Positions 54,759-64,000 of a stretch of DNA of 64,000 nt are shown one piece after another. Origin of the DNA: Diospyros lotus (lineage: Eukaryota; Streptophyta; Magnoliopsida; Ericales; Ebenaceae). The stretch is taken from positions 15,816,907 to 15,880,906 of the forward strand of contig NC_068351.1 of NCBI RefSeq assembly GCF_014633365.1, given 5' to 3'. The position numbers were made by a program, and so were the translations under genes. Every line of letters begins with the position of its first letter. The first letter of the stretch is position 1. The notes below the pieces were generated by a model that saw only the letters and a list, made by a program, of their open reading frames with translations, made no database searches and was not told the origin of the DNA.

Positions 54759-56742
54759 TCAAGCTGGTGAATAGATGTCAATAATTCCTAGCTTGTTTCT
54801 TATTTCTTCAAAATCCTGCTTTTGCATTGCTTTAGTCAAGATGTCTGCCTTTTGATCTTTTGTTGGAATATACGTCAGTTTTATATCTCCACTTTCTAGC
54901 TCCCCCTTAACGAAATGCCTGTCTATTTGAACATGTTTCATCCGGTCATGTTGTCCTGGATTATTTACTATGCTTATAGCTGATTTGCTGTCACTGTAGA
55001 GAACTTTAGGTCCAACTATAGGAATAGATAAATCCTCCATGAGTCTTTCCACCCAAATTACCTCACAAATACTCTGTGCAATAGCCCTATACTCAGCCTT
55101 AGCATTGCTTCTAGACACAACTTGTTGTTTTTTGCTCCTCCATGCGACAAAATTTCCCCAAAGCTTAGTGCAATACCCTGATGTAGATTTACTATCTTCA
55201 ATGGATCCGGCCCAATCTGCATTCGCATAACTCCTTATTCCTCTTTCCTCGCTTTTCTTGAACAACATTCCTTTCCCGGGAGTCCCTTTCAAATATCTAA
55301 GAATATGATATGCAGCTTCTAAGTGTCTTTTGGTTGGGGAATGCATGAATTGACTGATGATGCTCACTGCATACGCAATATCTGGTCGTGTGTGAGATAG
55401 ATAAATTAATAATATCTGGTCGTGTGTGAGATAGATAAATTAATTTTCCCACCAAACGTTGAAATCTTCCAACATCTACCAGTTCCTCATTTTTCTCTCT
55501 TTTGTTTTTCCAGTTAGGCTCTAATGGAGTGCTTACAGGTTTACAACCAAGCTTTCCTGTCTCTTTTAGAAGATCTAAAACGTATTTTCTTTGAGACAGA
55601 AAAATACCTTTGTTGCTTCTTGCTACTTTAATTCCCAAAAAATATCTCATCTCTCCCAAGTCTTTTACTTCAAAAACTTCCTTCAGTTGCTGTTTCAACC
55701 TTTCTATTTCTTGAGAATTCTCTCCTGTGATGATTATATCATCTACATAGACTATTAGGATAGTTTTCTTACCTTCGCAATCAACTTTTGTAAAGAGAGT
55801 GTGATCTGCTTGTCCTTGCTTATATCCTAGGTGGTTTAGTGTGTCACTAAACCTTTTGAACCATGTCCTAGGAGATTGTTTTAGACCATACAAGGATTTT
55901 TTCAATTTACATACCTTTCCTCTTGTGTCTTTTCTTTCAAAACCAGGGAGAATTCTCATGTAGATCTCTTCTTCCAGCTCACCATTCAAGAAAGCATTTT
56001 TTATGTCTAGTTGATAGAGTTTCCAGTCCAAATTCACTGCTAATGACAATAACACCCGGATAAAGTTAAGTTTGGCCACCGGTGCAAATGTTTCCTCATA
56101 GTCAAGGCCTTGTGTTTGTGTAGAACCTTGGGCTACAAGTCTTGCTTTGTATCTATCCACTTTTCCATCTGAGTTGTACTTTATAGTAAAAACCTATTTG
56201 CTATCAACTGTGTGCTGTCCATATAGAAGATCCACTATTTCCCAGGTGCCATTCTTTTCGAGGGCTAGCATTTCTTCCGTAATTGCTTTCCTCCATTTTT
56301 CCTCTTGTAGTGCACAGTAAATATCCTTAGGGATAGCCTCATCATCGATGCTCTCTGTAAATGCCTTGAATTTAGAAGACAGTTTTGAATATCCCAGAAA
56401 TTTAGAAATAGGATGCTTCGTGCAAGTTCTGATTCCTTTCCTCCAAGCAATGGGAACATCTAGATCATACTCTTGCTCACATTGCTGTTGCCCTTCTTCT
56501 TTATTTTCTTGAATAGCAGCCTAAAAAATCTCCTGTTTCTGTAATTTTTCTGGACTTACCCTCGGTTCAGATGATATGGACTGTTGCTGAGTGTCACGAG
56601 GCTTCCTTGAATACACCAATAGTGGTGGTTTAGTTTGAATTTGATCACTCTTTTGGATTTGGTCTCTTTCATTCTCTCCCCCTTGATCAAATTCAGACAC
56701 ATGTGATGGAATTATTGGATTAGAACTAGCGAGAGGGATCAA
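54759..56742 (-). pseudogene. Copia-H linker, reverse transcriptase and RNase H
   Basis: 56742-56265 covers the linker. 56160-55440 has '[20 protein letters not shown]', '[18 protein letters not shown]', '[20 protein letters not shown]', the catalytic box 'ILIVYVDDIIITGEN' and 'EMRYFLGIKVARSNKGIFLS'. A ~33-bp tandem duplication (about 55378-55442) then shifts the frame. RNase H follows at 55367-54759 ('MSIISQFMHSPTKRHLEAAY', 'SRSNAKAEYRAIAQSICEVI', 'ADILTKAMQKQDFEEIRNKL'). Confidence 0.92.
55378..55442. repeat. Short tandem duplication in Copia-H RT
   Basis: 'AATATCTGGTCGTGTGTGAG' and the following bases through ATAAATTA occur twice in tandem. The duplicated length disrupts the RT-RNase H frame. 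Confidence 0.9.
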
Positions 56743-56753
56743 AGAAGAAGAGT

Positions 56754-57506
56754 CTAGAACCAGAGGAATCCAATGGTTAACTTTGTCTGGATGAGAAGTT
56801 GGCTGAAAAAACGGCTGAGTTTCAAGGAAAGATACATCATAGGAGACAACAAAAACATCAAAAACACTCGAGGGGTAAGGGAGTTTAGGACTCTATTATG
56901 GTGAGGGAAAACATCAAGAAGGACAGCCAAAGGAGTCCTAAACTTTAAGACTTTAGAGGGTAGGCGATTGATGAGATAGGCTGAGGTTAATATGGCTTCC
57001 CCCCAATATGAACTTGGAACATAAGTAGTAAACATCATGGCTCTTGCTGTTTCAAGTAGGTGACGGTTTTTTCTTTCAGCAATTCCATTTTGTTGGGGGT
57101 TATAAGGACATGAGCTTTGGTGAATGATACCATGCTCAATTAAATATGAATTAAACTCATTGGAGAAGTATTCTCTTCCATTATCGGTTCTCAAGACATG
57201 GATGGAGGTTTGAAACACATTCTTGACCATGTGATGAAACTTTTTGAATATCGAAAATGCTTCAGATTTTTCTTTCATTAAAAATACCCAGCACACCCTT
57301 GTATGGTCATCAATAAAAGTGATGAACCATCGTGTATTAGTGAGATTTGAGGTGTGAGATGGCCCCCAAATATCACTATGGACTAAGTGAAAAGGTGTGG
57401 AGGGAGTATAAACATGATTAGGATGAAATTTTCTGGTCTGTTTTGCAAGAATACACTGCTCACAAGACAAATTGTGAGTTTTATTACTATATAAAGAGGG
57501 ATACAA
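56754..57506 (-). pseudogene. Copia-H integrase
   Basis: Zinc-binding 'CEQCILAKQTR' and 'LVHSDIWGPSHTSNLTNTRW' lead to 'FITFIDDHTRVCWVFLMKEK', 'LRTDNGREYFSNEFNSYLIE' and 'PYNPQQNGIAERKNRHLLET', a complete D,D,E triad. Near 56860, 'TPRVF' joins out of place to 'LMFLLSPMMYLSL'. About 50 residues present in Copia-B ('GCTVFVHQNP...CIFVGYSPTQ') are missing, so integrase has an internal deletion. Confidence 0.9.
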
Positions 57507-57548
57507 GAATTTAAGATATTCAAAACTTGGATGTCCTAACCGCTGATG

Positions 57549-58157
57549 CTATAACATAATGTTTGAATTTGAAACAAGAGCTAAAGAATATAAAAACTGA
57601 GACCTAGATGCAGTAGAATGATCATGCCTTGATGTTTGATAAAGCCCTCCTCTCATCTCAGCATTGCCAATCATCTTTCCCGAGGTTAGATCCTGAAAAA
57701 CACAAGAAGATTTGGAGAATATTACACAACAATCCCTGTCATTAGTCAATCTGCTTACTGAAATTAAGTTACACTGTAAGTTTGGGACATAGAGAACTGA
57801 TTGAAGCATTAAACCTCCTATCACAGCTGTTCCTTTTCCCTTTACCAAGGATATAGTACCATCAGCCATAGAAACATTCATAGGTGTATCACATAATTTA
57901 AAATTGGACAACAAATATAGAGAACCTGTCATATGGTCTGAGGCACCCGTATCTATGATCCAACTGTTGGTAGGAATTCTTTGAGATACAAGAGAGTGTG
58001 CAATATTACCTTTTGTGACTAAGGAAGCCACATGAGTAGAATTATTTGCATTCTCAGTTTTGAACACCTGGGATTGGCTGATTAATTGTTGCAAAACTTC
58101 CAGCTGATTTGCAGTAAGAGTAACAGATGTTGAATTCCCCTTCTCAGCTTCTACCAT
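57549..58157 (-). CDS. Copia-H protease and pre-integrase region
   Basis: 'SWIIDTGASDHMTGSLYLLS' is an intact protease site, followed by 'AVIGGLMLQSVLYVPNLQCN' and 'CVFQDLTSGKMIGNAEMRGG'. A nonsense change at about 57547 in the 'LWHxRLGH' region separates it from integrase. Confidence 0.9.
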   Translation of the reverse strand: MVEAEKGNSTSVTLTANQLEVLQQLISQSQVFKTENANNSTHVASLVTKGNIAHSLVSQRIPTNSWIIDTGASDHMTGSLYLLSNFKLCDTPMNVSMADGTISLVKGKGTAVIGGLMLQSVLYVPNLQCNLISVSRLTNDRDCCVIFSKSSCVFQDLTSGKMIGNAEMRGGLYQTSRHDHSTASRSQFLYSLALVSNSNIML

Positions 58158-59100
58158 ATAGGCTAATTGACCTGTGTTATGTCCTCCTTTTCTTTGATTT
58201 CTAGGCTTCCAATTTGCTGGTTTTCCATGGATTTTCCAACAAGTTTCTCGAGTATGATAAGGTCGATTACAATGATCACACTATTGTTTTTCTCTTGCAG
58301 CCTCTCCTTTAAAGGATAAAGGAGTTTTACCCTTAAAAGTGTTTAAGGCTGATGCAGAGGGATAGATTTCATTGATAGGATGTCCGGACTTTGTGAGCAT
58401 AACTTTCTTCCTACTTTCTTCCCTCCTTACTTCAGCAAACGCTTCCCTGATGGTTGGAAAAGGTTTCAACCCTAGCAACCGACCCCTAACTTCATCTAAC
58501 TCTGAGTTTAAGCCATGAAGGAAATCAAAAACTCTCCCCTTCTCCATCATCTTACCATACTTTCTACTATCTGTTGTGCACTCCCATTTGATCTCATAAA
58601 AGAGATCCATCTCTTGCCACAAAGCTGTTAAAAGTATTGAAATATTTAGTGACCGAGTTTGTACATTGTTTTGTGGTTCGAATAAGAGATCTAACTTGAA
58701 AACATTGGGCAGAATTCTCTAGATCAGAATATATTTCTTGGACAGCCTTCCATATCTCACAAGCTGTCTTGTAGAAAAGATATGTTCTACCGATTTTGGG
58801 CTCCATTGAATTTACTAACCAAGCCATAACAATGGCATTCTCGGCTTCCCATATACTTGAACCAGCAAACTCTGTACTTGGCCTCACCATATCACCAGTT
58901 AAATAGCCTTCCTTGCCCTTACCTCTAACTACCAACAGGACTGATTGGAACCACTCACGGAAATTGGTTCCATTCAGTTTATGTTGTGTAATATGAAGAG
59001 AAGGACTTTCCAAGGCTGTCGTGAGAGATGAAGCTGTAGGAAGAGTCCTTGCCGGAGGAGGATTAGAGGTTGTTACCTCACTGCTGGAATCATCGACCAT
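58158..59100 (-). pseudogene. Copia-H gag
   Basis: ATG at 59100 (minus). 'ITQHKLNGTNFREWFQSVLL', 'GKGKEGYLTGDMVRPST' and 'KTACEIWKAVQEIYSDLENS' are followed by a one-base shift near 58610. It then continues 'MWQEMDLFYEIKWECTTDS' and 'FLHGLNSELDEVRGRLLGL'. The zinc knuckle at about 58285-58225 (CDHCN..YHTRETC-like) is interrupted by a stop. Confidence 0.9.
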
Positions 59101-59174
59101 CTTGGAGACTCAATCCGTCTACTTGGGACGATTTTAAGAAAAATCAGGCCAACAAGAATTTGGCTCTGATACCA

Positions 59175-59466
59175 TGAAAGAATATCTAGGGGAAATCAAT
59201 CATTCACCCGTAATCATTCAATAGCTTTAGGAGGATATTTATACAAAGAGAAACCTGAAAAAACTCCTAAAAATACTCCTACTTTATAGCTATAGATAAC
59301 CTATATTTAATTTTATAAATACACATTAGATATATCTATAAAACTGCTGATATTAGCTACTATTTATCTCTTTAAACTCCTTTCCCATCTAGGACTGCTA
59401 CCTCATCTAAACTCCTTCTTCATCTAGGAGTTTAGTTCGTGACTTATAACTCGGTTTCTTCCAACA
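59175..59466 (-). repeat. Copia-H 5' LTR
   Basis: 292 bp, paired with 54460-54751; primer site on its left. Confidence 0.95.
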
Positions 59467-59471
59467 GAACC

Positions 59472-60468
59472 AGATGTGGAGGGAACGTCCGACATGGCGG
59501 TGGTAGGGACCGATGATCTGTTGACTAGTAAGTGACTGCACATTGTAGATCCAGTCATTCTTCGCCTTTTAATCTGAGTTGGTTGGGTTTGTTGGATCTG
59601 TCTGGTGGATCAAATAGTTGGATCTGGCCTAATGAGTCAACACTCGTTGATCAAATCTGAAGCGGATCGTAACTGGGCAGGTCAGATTTGACCCAAATCT
59701 AGATTTGTTTAAAAGCTGGCCAACAACAATGGAGAAGTCATTGGAGAACTGACCAAGGCGACAAGTAGTGGTTGGCGACGACGGGCGGTGGCCGGAGGCA
59801 ACGACGAAACCATCGAGATTTGGATGGGCTGAGAGAGGCGAGTCCAATGATGGTGACGATGTCGCGATTGGAGCACCGGAGAGGGAGATCAGAGCAAAAA
59901 GGTGAACAGATCTGAAGGGCGACGTGTGGTGACACGTGGGAGCTCATTGATGGCTGGGCTCCTTGGGTTTGGCCGAGCTAAGGTTGGTGACGGTAATGGT
60001 GGTGGTGGCATGACTGGGTTTTGGCCGATTCAAGGAGTAATCAGGGCAGCAACAAGCAAGATCTGGATGCCTGGCTGCTGTGTGGTTTGGTCGGCGACTG
60101 CAGACGCTTGAGGTTTGCACCGCGACGGACAGGAGATGGTCGCACTTCACCCAAGTTAATCTGGTGCTGTCGCTAGATCTACAAGTTGCTGTGGCTTGCA
60201 GATTTGAGAATTCTTCGACTGACGAGCTACTGGGTGTAGTTGGATCTGATGAGTTATGTTGGACCATTGCGACCTCAGATCTTGACATCACACGGGGTTG
60301 AAAGGCGGCTGGGCTACGGGGAGGTAGCTGATCTTGCCGTGAAGCCCCAACAGAACGACGGTGAGCACAACTGCGATAGGAGACCCTTTGTCTTCTCTGC
60401 TCTTGGCACTTGACAACAACGGCGGATTCGTCTGCTAGAATGGTGGCAGATCAACAACGGCTGCGGGT
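59472..60468 (-). other. Copia-G GC-rich leader and residual gag start
   Basis: Between the primer site (60469) and the gag ATG (59495, 'MSDVPSTSG') lies about 970 bp, distinctly richer in G and C than anything nearby. Open frames occur on both strands (for example 59944-60291 minus) but contain no motif I recognise. After the ATG only about nine codons of gag remain before the Copia-H insertion and the protease region. This may be an unusually long leader or captured host DNA. Confidence 0.55.
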
Positions 60469-60481
60469 GGCTCTGATACCA

Positions 60482-60802
60482 TATAACAAACCAAAACTAT
60501 ATGGAATACAATGATTTCTCCACACACCATCTAATCTACACACAACATCATATATACACACAAAAAAATAGAAAAGTAAAACTCATAAAACATGGAAACA
60601 TGTAATCCATGAAACATGGATACATGTTTCCTCAATTTGTGGGATCCCATAAATAATGGATCCATTGTCCCCATTTCTACAAAGATACATGGATTCCTCT
60701 CTTGTATTTATAGAGGAAGAGTACAATATGAAAGGAAATAATAATAGTAAAAAGAAAGAAGAATATGCTTAGCATATTCTCTACCAATAAAATATTTCTA
60801 CA
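60482..60802 (-). repeat. Copia-G 5' LTR, longer form with TATA-containing U3
   Basis: 60482-60681 matches the left LTR. 60682-60802 adds 121 bp that begins and ends at a repeated TTTCTACA. On the minus strand it contains a TATA-like CTATAAATAC (about 60698-60707). It also carries an inverted repeat GAATATGC/GCATATTC at 60761-60779. Confidence 0.7.
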
Positions 60803-62812
60803 GAATTCAACAAGTACTTAATCGAGCATGGTATCATTGACCAAAGCTCATGTCCTTACAACCCCCAACAAAATGGGATAACTGAAAAAAAGAATCGCCA
60901 TCTACTTGAGACAACAAGAACCCTAATGTTCACTCATTCAGTCCCAAATTCTTATTGGGGAGAAGCTATATTGACAGCTGCTTATCTTATTAATAGACTT
61001 CCTTCAAAAATTCTAAGGTTTAGGACTCCTTTAGATGTTCTTCTTGAAGCCTTTCCTATCATACTTGAGTCCTAAACTCACTTACTCCTCGAGTGATTGG
61101 TTACATTGTTTTTGTTCACAAAAATCAACCCATTATGTCCAAATTAGATCCTAAAGCTCTCAAGTGCATCTTTGTGGGTTACTCTCCTACTCAGTAAGGG
61201 TATAAATGTTACAATCCTAATACTTGAAAGTTCTTTGTTTCTTGTGATGTTCTTTGAGAATCAACCATTCTTTCATGATCATTCTCAGCAAGAAAACCCC
61301 ACCAAAACAGCAAACCATTGGGATCCAATGATGCCTACTTAAAATTGTTCTACTTCCTTACCTATACCTATTCTTGATGGTGAATCGTCCCAACTTATAT
61401 CTGAATCTTGTCAAGCTCCTATTTCTCCTGCCCAAAACCATTAAGTGGGAGAGAATAAGGAATACCAAAATTAGGAGGATGATCAGGTTCAAAGTAAACC
61501 ACCATTGATGGTTTACTCAAGAAGACCTTGTGACCCTCAGCCAACCATACTATTTGAACCAAGGATAAGTCCAAAAAGAACGATTGATGCTAAGGTTGTT
61601 AATAGAGAAGATGACATAGGAAGGAAGCAAGAGTATGATCTGGATATTCCTATTGCTAATGAAAGGAGTTAGATCCTGCACTAAGCACCCTATTTCTAAT
61701 TTTTTGGGATACTCAAAACTGTCTCCTCAATTCAGAGCATTCACAACTAGTGTTGATGATATGATTATTCCTAAGGACATCTACCATGCATTACAGGAGA
61801 AGTGGTGAATAGCAGTCATGGAAGAGATGCAAGCCCTGGAAAAGAATGACACTTGGGAGATAGTGAGACTTCTGAATGGAAATAATACAATAGGTAGCAA
61901 ATGGGTGTTTACAGTAAAGTACAAATCAGATGGAAAGATTGATAGATACAAGGCAAGACTTGTAGCTCAAGGTTTTACTCAAACTCAAGGCCTTGACTAT
62001 GAGGAAACATTTGCACCTGTGGCCAAACTTAACTCTATTTGGGTGATATTGTCATTAGCAGTAAACTTGGACTAGAAACTTCATCAATTAGATATAAAGA
62101 ATGCTTTATTGAATAGTGAGCTAGAGGAAGAAATCTACATGAGGATACCCCCTGGTTTTAAAAGAGAAGACACAAGAGGGAAAGTATGCATGTTGAAAAA
62201 ATCGTTATATGGCCTTAAGCAATCGCTTAGGGCATGGTTTAAGAGGTTTAGTGATACACTAAACTAGGTTGGATACAAACAAGGGCAAATTGATCGCATC
62301 CCTTTTACCAAGACAGATTTTGATGGTAAGAAGACTATTCTAATAGTCTATGTAGATGATATAATCATCACTGGAGATAATACTCAAGAGATTGAAAGGT
62401 TGAAGCATCAACTAAGGGAAGCATGTGAAGTAAAGGATTTGGGAGAGTTGAGATATTTTTTAGGCTTGGAAGTTGCAAGAAGCAGTGAGGGTATTTTCAT
62501 TTCATAGAGAAAATACACTCTAGACCTATTAAAAGAAACAGGCAAACTCAGATGCAAGCCTGCAAGTACTCCTTTAAAGCCTAATTGGAAGAATAGAGAA
62601 GAAGACAATGAAGAGCATCAAGTTGATAGAGGAAGATTCCAACGCCTAGTGGGAAAACTAATTTATATATCACATGCACGGGGGGACATTGCATATGCAG
62701 TAAGTATAATCAGCCAATTTATGCATCGTCCAACCAAAAGACACCTTGAAGTTGCTTATCATGTCCTAAGGTATCTTAAAGGCGCACTTGGGAAAGGATT
62801 ACTGTTGGAATT
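60803..62812 (+). pseudogene. Copia-I: fragment of a Copia-H-family element (integrase to RNase H)
   Basis: Begins abruptly inside integrase ('EFNKYLIEHGIIDQSSCPYN', catalytic Glu region 'PQQNGITEKKNRHL', Glu kept). It continues through the linker and RT (61818-62075 'EEMQALEKNDTWEIVRLL', '[20 protein letters not shown]'; about 62335 'ILIVYVDDIIITGDN'). It ends in early RNase H ('KRHLEVAYHVLRYLKG') where the Copia-J LTR starts. There are many stops (for example at 61060, 62072 and 62262). No LTR of its own is present; its 5' half is missing. Confidence 0.88.
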
Positions 62813-62998
62813 ATGTTGATCTAATGTTGATCCTCGAATATTTTAGGATCAGTGTTTTATGTAAATATAGAAAGATAATAATTGTAAGATGCTATTAATT
62901 ATCTCCTTTCTCTTTTGCTAATAATCCTCTCCTTAAAAGAGGATGTTGTACACATTCATTGGTATGAATCAAGACATTTTCTGGGTCTGATTTCTAAG
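62813..62998 (+). repeat. Copia-J 5' LTR
   Basis: About 185 bp between the TG start and the primer site. The right edge is uncertain by a few bases because the second LTR is not in the window. Confidence 0.78.
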
Positions 62999-63313
62999 TT
63001 GGTATCAGAGCCAAACTGAATCACTGTTGGCACCTTTGTGAAAAACCCTAGGTTGCCCTATCATTCATCTGGAATCACCAAGCTGCCAGCTCCTCTCCAT
63101 CGACAATCCTCAGTTGCCGCCGATCACAGATCCACTGGCGCTATCCCAAAACAACGTTGATGCGGCCGACCGCATTCCCAAACGCTGCCGACCCCTAGCG
63201 ATCTTGGCATCGCCACCTCCCAGCGCTGCTGCTGCCACCTCCCAGTGTCACTGCCGCCCTTACACTGGCAACTTCTTCCCTGATCTTGTCAACTAGTTTC
63301 TTCTTCCTTAGCC

Positions 63314-64000
63314 ATGTTCGAAGTTACCTCTGAAATCTCTGCCGTTGTTGTCCCAACAAAAATCCCGACAACCCAGCCAACCCATTCTGTCCAAATCACC
63401 ACTATCCGCTTAAATGGTGATAATTTTCTTCGTTGGTCTCAAGGCAAGGGAAAATTGGCTATCTTATTGGGGACAAGAAGGAACTTGCAGCAGATAACCC
63501 ATCCCATTCCATTTGGGATGTTGAAAACTCCATGGTAATGACATGGCTGGTCAATTCCATGGATGAAGATATCAGTTCCAATTATATGTGCTATCCTACT
63601 GCAAAGGAATTGTGGGACAATATAAATTAGATGTACTCTAATCTGGGGAACCAATCTCAGGTTTTTGAATTAACTCTGAAATTGGGAGAGGTTTGACAAG
63701 GAGATGATTCTGTCACTAAGTACTTCCATTCTTTAAAGCGATTGTGGCAAGATCTTGATCTCTTCAACACATATGAGTGAAAATCTACAGATGATTGCAA
63801 CCACCACAGGAAACTAGTTGAAGATAGCCGTATTTACAAGTTTCTTGCTGGTCTTAATATCGAGTTTGATGAAGTGCGAGGAAGGATTATTGGCCAGTGT
63901 CCTCTTCTGCCTATTGGTGACGTATTTTCCAAAGTTAGAAGAGAAGAAAGCCAAATGAGTGTCATGCTAGGAAAAAGGACCACCGGTGAGTCACTTGAAA
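63314..64000 (+). pseudogene. Copia-J gag, partial
   Basis: ATG at 63314 ('MFEVTSEISAVVV') then 'TTIRLNGDNFLRWSQ'. A frame change near 63450 is followed by 'KIGYLIGDKKELAADNPSH', 'NSMVMTWLVNSMDEDISSNY' and 'TAKELWDNIN'. After stops at 63628, 63697 and 63778 it gives 'FLAGLNIEFDEVRGRIIGQ' and 'VFSKVRREESQMSVMLGK'. This is the copia gag layout seen in the neighbours. The 63013-63313 leader is GC-rich with no clear gene. Confidence 0.87.

Larger units (their letters stand above)
54460..59466 (-). mobile_element. Copia-H: well-preserved Ty1/copia element inserted in Copia-G
   Basis: GAACC at 54455-54459 and 59467-59471. LTRs of equal length (292 bp each: 54460-54751, 59175-59466) look almost identical. 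The primer site TGGTATCAGAGCCA (minus, 59161-59174) abuts the 5' LTR, and the polypurine complement CTCCCCCTCAAGC abuts the 3' LTR. All coding regions are present in copia order with a handful of frameshifts, including a short tandem duplication in RT. It is in the same family as Copia-B and Copia-I and is the least diverged full-length copia here. Confidence 0.96.
50374..60802 (-). mobile_element. Copia-G: Ty1/copia element with gag deletion, holding a TRIM and Copia-H
   Basis: A 200-bp LTR (50374-50573) with adjacent polypurine complement CTCCCCCTCAAGC is paired with 60482-60681. The right copy appears to extend to 60802. The primer site (minus TGGTATCAGAGCC, 60469-60481) abuts the right LTR. 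Minus-strand order is leader, a few gag codons, protease, integrase, RT, RNase H. Nearly all of gag is deleted. The outer flanks do not match (AAATC left; GAATT right, or AAGAT if the LTR ends at 60681) and belong to two different elements. Confidence 0.88.
62813..64000 (+). mobile_element. Copia-J: 5' end of another Ty1/copia element (runs off the window)
   Basis: The LTR starts TGTTGGAATTATG at 62813, directly after ATTAC (62808-62812, a candidate TSD half). Primer site TGGTATCAGAGCC at 63000-63012. Gag begins at 63314. The remainder is outside the window. Confidence 0.88.

Noticed and set aside
59629..60291. Short frames in the Copia-G leader as host genes
   Set aside because: No recognisable domain, no start or splice context, and frames on both strands overlap as expected of GC-rich DNA.
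60803..62812. Copia-I as the right half of Copia-F
   Set aside because: Same strand, but the proteins belong to different copia families and the coding parts overlap (both contain RT).
1..64000. rRNA, tRNA genes, CRISPR arrays, prokaryotic operons, organellar inserts or virus-derived replicons
   Set aside because: None was seen; tRNA-like signals are confined to SINEs and primer-binding sites, and all RT-bearing sequences fit plant Ty1/copia or Ty3/gypsy elements.

Overview
This is plant nuclear DNA, probably from a eudicot. It is AT-rich and carries intron-containing fragments of two conserved nuclear genes. Most of the rest is LTR retrotransposons with initiator-Met-tRNA primer-binding sites (TGGTATCAGAGCC type), plus hAT-like and Mutator-like MITEs and tRNA-derived SINEs. 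There is no prokaryotic, organellar or viral replicon. I cannot name the species.

Layout. 1-1165 holds a decayed copy of an unknown coding region and ordinary AT-rich flank. 1171-20881 is one minus-strand Ty3/gypsy element (Gypsy-A) bounded by the target-site duplication (TSD) GGCAC. It has been enlarged by three nested insertions, each with its own 5-bp TSD: Copia-A (1450-6571, ACAAG) in its 3' LTR, the non-autonomous LTR element TR-A (6716-10009, CATGG) near the end of pol, and Copia-B (14226-19264, CAATG) between gag and protease. A small AT-rich MITE-like element and a rearranged tandem copy of the reverse-transcriptase core are also inside it. 21079-32005 holds six exons of a METTL2/6/8-type tRNA N3-methylcytidine methyltransferase gene on the plus strand. 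One of its introns contains a SINE and an 8.6-kb nest: Copia-C (ATTAC) containing Copia-D (ATATG) containing a 690-bp hAT MITE (8-bp TSD). The splice signals still look usable.

32006-41490 has no genes I can support. It contains three copies of a Mutator-like MITE family, one minus-strand SINE, two further hAT-like MITEs and microsatellites. 41492-43397 is the 5' part of a TOPLESS/TPR corepressor gene, clearly a pseudogene: it has several single-base frameshifts and an apparently lost splice acceptor, and it is cut off by retroelement sequence.

43398-64000 is a second retroelement pile. It runs Copia-E fragment (minus), Copia-F (plus, different lineage, 3' end missing), Copia-G (minus, with a TRIM at 53485-53834 and the well-preserved Copia-H at 54460-59466 inside it), Copia-I fragment (plus) and the start of Copia-J (plus, runs off the window). 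Copia-G has no matching TSDs and is flanked by pieces of two different elements, so this part looks rebuilt by recombination and deletion rather than by simple insertion.

Nothing here is a clear new biological system. The least explained items are the unknown ORF carried by TR-A with its diverged relative at the left edge, and the ~970-bp GC-rich leader of Copia-G. ORF ends quoted for retroelement segments are open-frame limits; the true polyproteins are broken by stops and frameshifts.
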